Source: CAZYMF01 sp964648215
GTDB lineage: Bacteria; Desulfobacterota; Binatia; HRBIN30; JACQVA1
Direction of reading: 5' to 3'
NCBI GenBank assembly: GCA_964648215.1
Contig: CAZYMF010000281.1
Coordinates: forward strand, 1 to 5,566
Length of the DNA stretch: 5,566 bases
A program made the position numbers and the translations under genes. Positions 1 through 5,566 of this stretch are shown here, piece after piece; the first letter of the stretch is position 1, and each line of letters begins with the position of its first letter. A model generated the notes under the pieces. That model searched no databases, was not told the DNA's origin, and saw only the letters and a list, made by a program, of their open reading frames with translations.

Positions 1-1219
1 CCTCGCCGGCGCAGCCGATCTCGATCTCCGCCGGGTCGCGCATGGCGCTGTATTTCACCGCGTTGCCGACGAGGTTGGCCAGCACCTGCTTGAGCATCGC
101 GGGATCACCGACGACCCGCGGCAGTGGCGCGATCTTCCAGGTGATGGCGCGGCCCCGCGTCTCCATTTCCAGCCCCCGGAGGGTGTCTTGCAGCAGACCA
201 TCCAGATCAACGGTGGTGGCCCCCATCTCGGCGCGGCCGGTGCGGGAAAAGGCCAAGAGGGCGTCGATGAGCTGGCCCATCTCCCCGCTCACGTCGACGA
301 TCTCCTTCAAGTAGTGTCTGGCCTTCTCGGGAAGCTCGCCGTTACTGGACTGGCCCAGCAGCTCGACATAGCCCTGGATGTGGCGCAGGGGCGCGCGCAG
401 GTCGTGCGACACCGAGTAGGAGAAGGACTCCAGCTCCCGGTTGGCATCTTCCAGTTGGTGGGTGCGCTCCAGGACCCGCCGCTCGAGGTCGGCGTTGAGT
501 CGGCCGATTTCCTCCTCTGCCCGCTTGCGCTCGGTCATGTCCCGCAACGATGCCAGGAAAGCGGGCTGGCCCTCCCACTCAATTCCCGTCACCCGCATTT
601 CCACGTCCACGAAGCGGTCCGCCGATTGAATGACCTCCACCTCCGAGGTCTCCCCGGGGGCGCAGGAAAAGCCGAAGGGCGATTGCAGTAGTTGCTGCTT
701 CGATTTGCCGAAAAGGCGAGCCGCCGTGGCATTGACGGAAACGATCAGGCCCTCAGTATCCACGACGAAGACTCCGTCGGCCGAGCCTTCGATGCTGTTG
801 CGGAAGTTGCTCTCGCTTCGCCGCAGGGCCTCATGGATCCGTTGGATTTCGACGACCGCTTCGATCTTGGCTCGCAGGATCTCCGGCGCCAACGGCTTGA
901 CCACGTAGTCCACCGCGCCGAGCGCGTAGCCTTTCGCGATCATGTCCTCGTTTCTGACCTCGGCCGTCAGGAAGATGATGGGTGTCAGCCGCGAGGCTTC
1001 GCGCGCGCGGATCAACCGGGCGGTTTCAAAGCCGTCCACGCCGGGCATCTTCACATCGAGGAGAATCAGGGCGAAGTCGTGCGCCCGTACCGCGCGCAGC
1101 GCGTCCTCCCCGGAAAGGGCCGTTACCAGTTGATATCCCCGCCCTTGGAGCAGAGCCTCCAAGGCCAACAGGTTGTCCGGCCTATCGTCCACCAGCAGGA
1201 TCGTCAGGGGCTGGATCAT
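1..1219 (-). CDS. REC-PAS sensor histidine kinase, C-terminus cut by window edge
   Basis: Cytoplasmic two-component kinase with a receiver domain as its input; 406 residues are visible and no stop is reached at the left edge. Residues 5-125 are a REC domain: acidic pair D11/D12 in LLVDDRPDN, phosphoacceptor D55 in LLDVKMPG, T85 in FLTA, and K108 in VVKPL. Residues about 134-231 are a PAS domain ending in the usual DMTERKRAEEE. A charged coiled coil (about 231-267) leads to the HisKA domain, with H-box SVSHDLRAPLRHI and phospho-His H272, a form common in phytochrome-like kinases. The ATPase domain is entered at about residue 365; its N-box ANLVGNAVKYS (N382, N386) is present, but the G boxes lie beyond the edge. 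No signal peptide or membrane segment is seen. The ATG overlaps the stop of the preceding kinase as ATGA, with GGAG 8 nt upstream, so translational coupling is likely. The PAS ligand is unknown. Family assignment is secure; the partner is not. Confidence 0.95.
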   Translation of the reverse strand, partial: MIQPLTILLVDDRPDNLLALEALLQGRGYQLVTALSGEDALRAVRAHDFALILLDVKMPGVDGFETARLIRAREASRLTPIIFLTAEVRNEDMIAKGYALGAVDYVVKPLAPEILRAKIEAVVEIQRIHEALRRSESNFRNSIEGSADGVFVVDTEGLIVSVNATAARLFGKSKQQLLQSPFGFSCAPGETSEVEVIQSADRFVDVEMRVTGIEWEGQPAFLASLRDMTERKRAEEEIGRLNADLERRVLERTHQLEDANRELESFSYSVSHDLRAPLRHIQGYVELLGQSSNGELPEKARHYLKEIVDVSGEMGQLIDALLAFSRTGRAEMGATTVDLDGLLQDTLRGLEMETRGRAITWKIAPLPRVVGDPAMLKQVLANLVGNAVKYSAMRDPAEIEIGCAGE

Positions 1220-2985
1220 GCTTCTGGCTCCGCGGCTTCACCCGGGCTCATCCGGGCGGGAGCGCCGCAATCCAACGGCAGCCAGACGCGAAAGGTCGAG
1301 CCGCGCCCGAGCTCGCTCTCCACGCTGACGCGGCCGTTGAGCACCTCCAGCAACCGGCGAACCACGTGCAAGCCCATGCCGACGCCGCCGTAGCGGCGCG
1401 TCAAGGCCGCTTCGGCTTGCCGGAAGGGCTCGAAAAGGATTGGCATCACCGCCGGGGCGATGCCGATGCCGGTGTCGGCCACGGCGATCTCGATGCCGCC
1501 GCCGGCCTCGCGAACGGCCACGGTGACGGTCCCCGCCTCGGTAAACTTGATCGCGTTGGCAACCAGGTTGCGCAGCACGACCTTCAACTTGGCGAGGTCG
1601 GTGCGTAGCGCGGGGAGGGGCGCCGGGACATCGGCGCGCCAGCGGAGCTGGGGTTTCTCGGCGAGGAGCGGCTGCGCTCCCGCCGCGATGTCGCCCACGA
1701 GCTCGGCCACCGACGTCGGTTGCGGGTCCAGCTTCAGTTGTCCCCGGTCGAGTCGACCGAGATCGAGGATCGAGTTGATCAACTCGCTGAGCTCGGCTGC
1801 ACGCTTGCGCGAGCTCTGCAGCGCGTTCTGCTGCTTGCCGGTCAGCGGGCCGAGCACCTCCTCGAGGAGAAGATCCGTGTACCCCATGATGATGTTCAGC
1901 GGCGTCCGTAGCTCGTGCGACATGACCGACACGAAGTCCGACTTCAGCCGGTTCACCCGCTCCAGCTCCTCGACGACATGGGCGTTGCTGAGCGCCAGCG
2001 ATCCAAGGCGAGCGATACCCTCGGCGATGCGGTGCTCCCTGCCGTCGAACGGTCGCGAACGGCCGGCCGTCTGCAACCCGATGATGACCGGTCCGCGGCG
2101 CAATGCGGAGAACAAGCCGTTCACGACCTGATGGGATGCCAGCAGCGCCGCGGAAACGAACTGCTCGGCGTTCGCGGCGGTCACTTCCACCACGTCCTCG
2201 CGCTCGAGGCGCGCCAGCAGCGGTGCGATCGACGGCTCCGCGATCGGCGCGTGGCGCAACGTCTCCGATTGCTCCGCGTTGGCGCCGTACTCGGCGACCA
2301 CGGTGAAGGCGACTTCGTTCGGTTGCCGGAGAAGGGTGCGGCTGACGTCGCAATCGAGCAGCTCGGCCGTGAGCCGACAGAGCTGCTTGAGCAGAACCGG
2401 GGTGTCCAGCGAGGAGATCAACTCCCGTCCCACGTGGGCCAGCGCCGTGGCGATGTTGGCTTCCTCCCGGCGTGCCGCTTCGGCTTCCTGCCGGCGTCGT
2501 TGATCGCTCGTCTCCCGCAGCGCCCGCGCGACGACGGGGACCAGACGGGTGAGGCGTGTCTTGAGCACGTAGTCCGTCGCCCCGGCCTTGAGGCACTCGA
2601 TCGCGCGTTCCTCGCCGAGCGTGCCCGACACGAAGATGAAGGGAATGTCGGCGTGCCGTTCCTGAAGGAGCCGCAGCGCGGTCAGTCCGTCAAACGACGG
2701 CATCGTGAAGTCGGCCAGAATGAGGTCGCAGTGCGGGGCGTCGAGCCGCCGAAGGAAGGCAGCGCGCGTGTCGACGCGTTGCCATTCACAGGTGTAGCCG
2801 GCGCCTTCCAGGGTGGCCACCTCCAACTCGGCGTCCCGAAGGCTGTCCTCGATGATGAGGAGGCGCAGGCCCGACGGTGAAGCCGCGGTCACCGGCTGCT
2901 CTGCCGCAATGACCGGCGGTGGGCTCGTGTGCCGCAAGGGGCGCTCGCCGTCGGGTTGTGGTGAATGGCCGGGTGACGGTTGCAT
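1216..2985 (-). CDS. REC-GAF sensor histidine kinase
   Basis: Complete soluble histidine kinase of 589 residues with a receiver domain as input. After a Pro-rich tail of about 38 residues, a REC domain (about 40-156) shows E46/D47, phosphoacceptor D92 in LADFTMPSFDG, S120 in FVSGT and K142 in YVLKTRL. It belongs to the recognisable receiver type with FIFVSGT..GEE..IE and GATDYVLK. A charged helix (156-178) joins it to a GAF-like domain (about 185-336; ligand unknown). A short signalling helix precedes HisKA, with H-box VMSHELRTPLN and phospho-His H357. The HATPase domain (about 455-571) is intact: N-box LRNLVANAIKF (N473, N477), G1 DTGIGIA (D504), F-box LFEPFRQAE and G2 GGVGMGL. No membrane segment is seen, so it should act in the cytoplasm. 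Its start overlaps the stop of the membrane kinase (TAATG), with AGGGG 8 nt upstream, and its stop overlaps the next start (ATGA). It could take phosphate from the Hpt domain of the upstream kinase; that is inference. Confidence 0.96.
   Translation of the reverse strand: MQPSPGHSPQPDGERPLRHTSPPPVIAAEQPVTAASPSGLRLLIIEDSLRDAELEVATLEGAGYTCEWQRVDTRAAFLRRLDAPHCDLILADFTMPSFDGLTALRLLQERHADIPFIFVSGTLGEERAIECLKAGATDYVLKTRLTRLVPVVARALRETSDQRRRQEAEAARREEANIATALAHVGRELISSLDTPVLLKQLCRLTAELLDCDVSRTLLRQPNEVAFTVVAEYGANAEQSETLRHAPIAEPSIAPLLARLEREDVVEVTAANAEQFVSAALLASHQVVNGLFSALRRGPVIIGLQTAGRSRPFDGREHRIAEGIARLGSLALSNAHVVEELERVNRLKSDFVSVMSHELRTPLNIIMGYTDLLLEEVLGPLTGKQQNALQSSRKRAAELSELINSILDLGRLDRGQLKLDPQPTSVAELVGDIAAGAQPLLAEKPQLRWRADVPAPLPALRTDLAKLKVVLRNLVANAIKFTEAGTVTVAVREAGGGIEIAVADTGIGIAPAVMPILFEPFRQAEAALTRRYGGVGMGLHVVRRLLEVLNGRVSVESELGRGSTFRVWLPLDCGAPARMSPGEAAEPEA
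1228..1231 (-). promoter_or_regulatory. Ribosome-binding site for the REC-PAS kinase
   Basis: GGAG on the minus strand lies 8 nt before the ATG at 1219. It sits inside the last codons of the preceding kinase gene. It supports this start, which also places the first beta strand of the receiver domain (TILLVDD) right after the initiator Met, as expected. Confidence 0.65.
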
Positions 2986-5363
2986 TAGTGTGGCCCCTGC
3001 GTCGAAGATCCGGACGCATCATTCGTAGGGGCGGGCGCCACGGCTGTGGCCGTCGCACCCGGCCCCTCGCCCTCGCCGGCGAGGGCGGCAATGGCCGGAC
3101 GCACGCGCGCCATCGCCGTCTCGAGAACGTCGTCGGCCTGTGCCGCGCTGGTGAGGTCGCCGTCGCGACCCAACGTTTCGAGCCGCAGCGCCGCGGCGGT
3201 CGCGGCGTCCGCGCCGAAGACGGCGAGGGATCCCTTGAGGGCATGCGCGCCGAACTCGACGGCTTTCGTATCACCGGCGGCGATCGCGTCACGCAGCGCG
3301 GCCAAACGTGGCGGGCTGTTCTTGAAAAAGAGCGAAACCAGCCGGCCGAGCAACGCCTCGCTGCCGCCGATGCGATCGAGAATCACGTCGCGATCCAATC
3401 CCGGCTCTGCCGGAGAGGGGAGGCTCGTTGCCGGCAGCGGCAGCGCCGCCGGCGGTGCCCACTTGGCGATGACCGCAAACAGCTCGCTCGCCTCCATGGG
3501 CTTCGAGAGGTAGTCGTCCATGCCCGCGGCCAAGCTGCGTTCGCGGTCGCCGGTCATGGCGTATGCGGTCATGGCGATGATGGGGAGGTGCCGGCCGCCG
3601 TTGGCGTCCATGGTCCGGATCCGCGCCGCCGCCTCCAGACCGTCCATGACCGGCATCTGCACGTCCATCAACACCAGGTCGATGGGCTGGCGCGCGAGCG
3701 CGTCGAGCGCTTCGGCGCCGTTGCCGGCCAGCACCACGGTGTGTCCCCGGTTGCGGAGCAGACAGAGACCGAGCTCCTGGTGCACCGGGTCGTCTTCGGC
3801 CAGCAGGATGCGCAGCGCGCACTCGGAATCGGCAGCGGCCGGATTGGGGGCGATCCTGGCAGCGTCCCTTTTTCCGCCGCTGTCCTCTGACAACGCCGAG
3901 ACAACGCTGCATGGATCGGACAGGGCACGCAACCGCACGTTGAAGTGGAACGTGCTGCCCCGGCCGACGGTGCTCTCCACCCACATGCGCCCGCCCATCA
4001 TCTCGACCAGCCGCGCGGAGATGGTGAGGCCCAGCCCGGAGCCGCCGTAGCGGTGCGTGATCGACCCGTCGGCTTGCCCGAACGCCGCAAAGATCTGCGC
4101 CTGCTTCTCCGGCGCAATGCCGATGCCGGAGTCGCGGACGGAGAAATGCAACTCGGTTGCCGATTGCGGACTCAGGGCTTCGGGCGTGTCCTCTCTTCCC
4201 AGATCCGCATGCGCCGCTTCGCCTCCTGAAACGTCGACCGCGACCGCCACCTCGCCCTTCCCGGCGAACTTGATGGCATTCCCCACGACGTTCACGATCA
4301 CTTGCCGCAGGCGATCGAGGTCACCGACGAGGATCGCCGGCACCTCCGGCGCGACCGTGAGACGAAGACCCAGCCCCTTCTCGTGGGCCTGCAGAGCCAT
4401 TGCTTCGAGGGTGGCCCCGAGATCGCGGCGCAGGTTGAATGGCCGAGCCTCGACTTCCATGTAGCCGGCCTCGATCTTCGAAAAGTCGAGAATGTCGTTG
4501 ATGATCCGCAGCAGGTGCGCGGCGCTCGATTTCACCATGCCCAGATGCGCGCGCTGCTGCGGGGTCAAGCCCGAGTTGAGAACCATATCGGTTATGCCGA
4601 TGATGCCGGTCATCGGTGTACGGATTTCGTGGCTGATGGTCGCCAAGAAGGTGGACTTCGCCTGGTTGGCGCGCTGGACCTCACGCCGCCAACAGACGTC
4701 ACGCGCGACGTTGCGCACTCGCAATCGCTGGATGCCGAAGGCGACGACGGCAGACACCGCCACAAGAGCCGTCAGGAAGGGCCAGGGCTTGCCGAACGAC
4801 GGCACCGCAAACATCATCGCGAGTACCCACCCGGCGAGACAGAACGCCAGGAAGGCGGTGAGCCAGCGCGTCGAGAAGAACAGCAGCGAGCCCATCATCA
4901 TGACACCGAGCACCGGGAGGACGTGCATGGGCTCGGGAACGATCACCACACGCCACAACGCGTTGCCAGCGACGAGCACGGCAACCGCGGCGAACAGCGT
5001 GTGGACACCTTCACCGCGCGGTGCACCAAAGCACCAGACGACAACGAAAACAGCGGCCAAGACGAAGGCGGTCAAGGCGGCCGCCGTGCCCAAGGGCCGG
5101 CGGCCGAAGGGCAGCAGCCACTCGAGGAACGCGATGCCCACGTACACCGCGATGGCGATCGCGAGAGTCGTGCGGAGGTAGCGCTCGGCGGCGCCGGCGA
5201 GCGCCACCGTGACTTCCCTTTGGTTGGACTCGCTCGCCGGCGCGGTCGCTGGGACCGAGTGGCCGGCGCCGACGGGAGACCCGTGGGTTGATCGGGCGAG
5301 GGGCCCGTCTCGCGCCAGGCGCGGCGGCTGCCCTGCAGTTGACTCGTTGGACTTGTCCGACAT
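2985..5363 (-). CDS. Six-helix membrane hybrid histidine kinase with REC and Hpt domains
   Basis: Complete hybrid kinase of 792 residues carrying HK, receiver and phosphotransfer modules of a full relay. A hydrophilic tail of about 58 residues precedes six predicted membrane helices (about 63-84, 92-112, 120-142, 147-165, 167-187, 193-211) with very short loops and no periplasmic sensor domain. HisKA follows: H-box ATISHEIRTPM, phospho-His H245. The HATPase domain has N-box VNVVGNAIKF (N358, N362), G1 DSGIGIA (D411), F-box IFAAFGQAD and G2 GGSGLGL. The REC domain (about 517-636) has E523/D524/D525, phosphoacceptor D567 in LMDVQMPVMDG, T599 and K621 in LSKPM. The Hpt domain (about 656-762) has AHALKGS with phospho-His H707. 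A low-complexity Ala/Pro/Thr/Ser tail ends the protein. The order 6TM-HK-REC-Hpt resembles RpfC- or BarA-class relays, but I do not recognise the membrane part as RpfC. ATG 5363 is preferred over an in-frame GTG at 5414, which would overlap the upstream gene by 47 bases and lacks a Shine-Dalgarno site. Confidence 0.96.
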   Translation of the reverse strand: MSDKSNESTAGQPPRLARDGPLARSTHGSPVGAGHSVPATAPASESNQREVTVALAGAAERYLRTTLAIAIAVYVGIAFLEWLLPFGRRPLGTAAALTAFVLAAVFVVVWCFGAPRGEGVHTLFAAVAVLVAGNALWRVVIVPEPMHVLPVLGVMMMGSLLFFSTRWLTAFLAFCLAGWVLAMMFAVPSFGKPWPFLTALVAVSAVVAFGIQRLRVRNVARDVCWRREVQRANQAKSTFLATISHEIRTPMTGIIGITDMVLNSGLTPQQRAHLGMVKSSAAHLLRIINDILDFSKIEAGYMEVEARPFNLRRDLGATLEAMALQAHEKGLGLRLTVAPEVPAILVGDLDRLRQVIVNVVGNAIKFAGKGEVAVAVDVSGGEAAHADLGREDTPEALSPQSATELHFSVRDSGIGIAPEKQAQIFAAFGQADGSITHRYGGSGLGLTISARLVEMMGGRMWVESTVGRGSTFHFNVRLRALSDPCSVVSALSEDSGGKRDAARIAPNPAAADSECALRILLAEDDPVHQELGLCLLRNRGHTVVLAGNGAEALDALARQPIDLVLMDVQMPVMDGLEAAARIRTMDANGGRHLPIIAMTAYAMTGDRERSLAAGMDDYLSKPMEASELFAVIAKWAPPAALPLPATSLPSPAEPGLDRDVILDRIGGSEALLGRLVSLFFKNSPPRLAALRDAIAAGDTKAVEFGAHALKGSLAVFGADAATAAALRLETLGRDGDLTSAAQADDVLETAMARVRPAIAALAGEGEGPGATATAVAPAPTNDASGSSTQGPH
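2994..2998 (-). promoter_or_regulatory. Ribosome-binding site for the REC-GAF kinase
   Basis: AGGGG on the minus strand lies 8 nt before the ATG at 2985, inside the final codons of the membrane kinase. With the TAATG stop/start overlap, this fits reinitiation by ribosomes finishing the upstream gene. Confidence 0.65.
3068..3087. repeat. Perfect 20-bp GC-rich palindrome near the 3' end of the membrane kinase
   Basis: Arms CGCCCTCG (3068-3075) and CGAGGGCG (3080-3087) flank a central CCGG, giving an exact palindrome. In mRNA it would make an 8-bp, nearly all-GC stem with a tetraloop. It encodes residues 759-766, in the linker just after the Hpt domain, about 80 nt before the start of the REC-GAF kinase. 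No U-run follows, so it is not an ordinary intrinsic terminator. It may only reflect GC-rich codons for Ala, Gly and Glu. Confidence 0.75.
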
Positions 5364-5367
5364 CGTT

Positions 5368-5566
5368 CTACCCCGCGCCCGCGCTCGGCGCGCACGGCTC
5401 CACGCCGATTCCACCGGCAGAGGGCGGGCGGAAGCTGGCTCCGTAGGTTCGTTCGAGGATCCGTTTGACGCGAGCGAGCAAGTCGGCTGCGCCGAAGGGC
5501 TTGCGAATATGGTCGTCGGTGCCGGCGCGAAGACCCTGTTCGCAGCGAATGTCGTCGGCGAGCGCC
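5368..5566 (-). CDS. Response-regulator receiver domain, C-terminal fragment
   Basis: Only the last 65 residues are in the window; the start and the phosphoacceptor Asp lie beyond the right edge. The reading frame begins ALADDIRCEQGLRAGTDD and continues to HIRKPFGAADLLARVKRIL. This is the last part of a REC domain: the stretch after the conserved Thr/Ser, the GxxAGxDD motif, the conserved Lys in RKPF (usually TKPF) and the final amphipathic helix. A Gly/Pro/Ala-rich tail of about 28 residues follows, then TAG at 5370-5368. No DNA-binding or enzymatic domain follows the receiver. The protein is therefore either a stand-alone receiver or a larger protein, such as a hybrid kinase, that ends with one. 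It is 4 nt upstream of the membrane kinase start and co-oriented, so it is probably the preceding gene of the same operon and a candidate phosphate acceptor or donor for that kinase. Confidence 0.88.
   Translation of the reverse strand, partial: ALADDIRCEQGLRAGTDDHIRKPFGAADLLARVKRILERTYGASFRPPSAGGIGVEPCAPSAGAG
5371..5374 (-). promoter_or_regulatory. Weak ribosome-binding site that decides the membrane kinase start
   Basis: GGGG on the minus strand lies 7 nt before ATG 5363 and directly abuts the TAG stop of the upstream response regulator. No comparable purine run precedes the alternative GTG at 5414, where the upstream bases are pyrimidine-rich (CGCCCTCT). This favours the ATG, although the site itself is a poor match to AGGAGG. 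Confidence 0.5.

Larger units (their letters stand above)
1..5566 (-). other. Putative four-gene two-component signalling operon, both ends outside the window
   Basis: All four genes read leftwards with junctions of +4 nt, TAATG overlap and ATGA overlap, leaving no room for internal promoters between genes or for terminators outside coding sequence. The set contains three histidine kinases and four receiver domains plus one Hpt, but no visible effector domain. Co-transcription is inferred from spacing. Confidence 0.8.

Noticed and set aside
692..1393. Plus-strand open frame of 233 codons at the junction of the two soluble kinases
   Set aside because: Antisense to the receiver and PAS regions, where the minus-strand frame shows conserved residues D55, T85 and K108.
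1238..2596. Minus-strand open frame of 452 codons in another frame of the REC-GAF kinase
   Set aside because: Arg/Gly/Ala-rich sequence without motifs. The overlapping frame carries the complete REC, GAF, HisKA and ATPase signatures.
1915..2880. Plus-strand open frame of 321 codons opposite the REC-GAF kinase
   Set aside because: Its composition is that of an antisense shadow, and no domain is seen.
3068..3087. Palindrome as an intrinsic transcription terminator
   Set aside because: The stem is strong, but no T-run follows in the direction of transcription, and it lies within coding sequence ahead of overlapping genes.
2919..3890. Plus-strand open frame of 323 codons opposite the REC and Hpt regions
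   Set aside because: Arg/Gly/His-rich with no motif, spans the junction of two real genes, and is antisense to conserved receiver and Hpt motifs.
4302..5291. Plus-strand open frame of 329 codons opposite the membrane kinase
   Set aside because: It is rich in Arg, His, Gly and Gln, has no recognisable domain, and lies opposite a gene with intact kinase motifs. Such frames are common opposite GC-rich genes.
2985..5363. Naming the membrane hybrid kinase RpfC or BarA
   Set aside because: The cytoplasmic domain order matches that class, but the membrane part is not recognisable as RpfC. BarA has a periplasmic domain that is absent here, and no rpfF- or rpfG-like gene is visible.

Overview
This GC-rich window is a fragment of a bacterial two-component signalling locus. 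Every base except a few nucleotides between genes is coding, and all genes are on the minus strand. Four genes read from the right edge to the left edge: the C-terminal end of a response-regulator receiver domain (5566 to 5368, start outside the window); a six-helix membrane hybrid histidine kinase with its own receiver and Hpt domains (5363 to 2985); a soluble REC-GAF-histidine kinase (2985 to 1216); and a soluble REC-PAS-histidine kinase (1219 to the left edge, cut inside its ATPase domain).

The genes are packed as one transcription unit. The first junction is a 4-nt gap, the second a TAATG stop/start overlap, and the third an ATGA overlap. Each start is preceded by a purine- or G-rich ribosome-binding site, although the one before the membrane kinase is weak. 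No promoter, terminator, RNA gene, mobile element or CRISPR array is visible. The operon promoter and terminator must lie outside the window.

Working model (inference): the membrane kinase autophosphorylates at His245, passes phosphate to its receiver Asp567 and then to its Hpt His707. From there the phosphoryl group could go to the free-standing receiver encoded upstream and/or to the N-terminal receivers of the two downstream soluble kinases, which would then act as signal integrators. No DNA-binding, GGDEF/EAL or other effector domain is seen here, so the final output is encoded elsewhere.

The organism cannot be named from this sequence. High GC, Shine-Dalgarno-type starts and dense multi-domain kinases with receiver input domains suit a free-living, signalling-rich bacterium, for example a deltaproteobacterial, acidobacterial or verrucomicrobial lineage. 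That placement is a guess. All long plus-strand open frames are treated as antisense shadows of the kinase genes.
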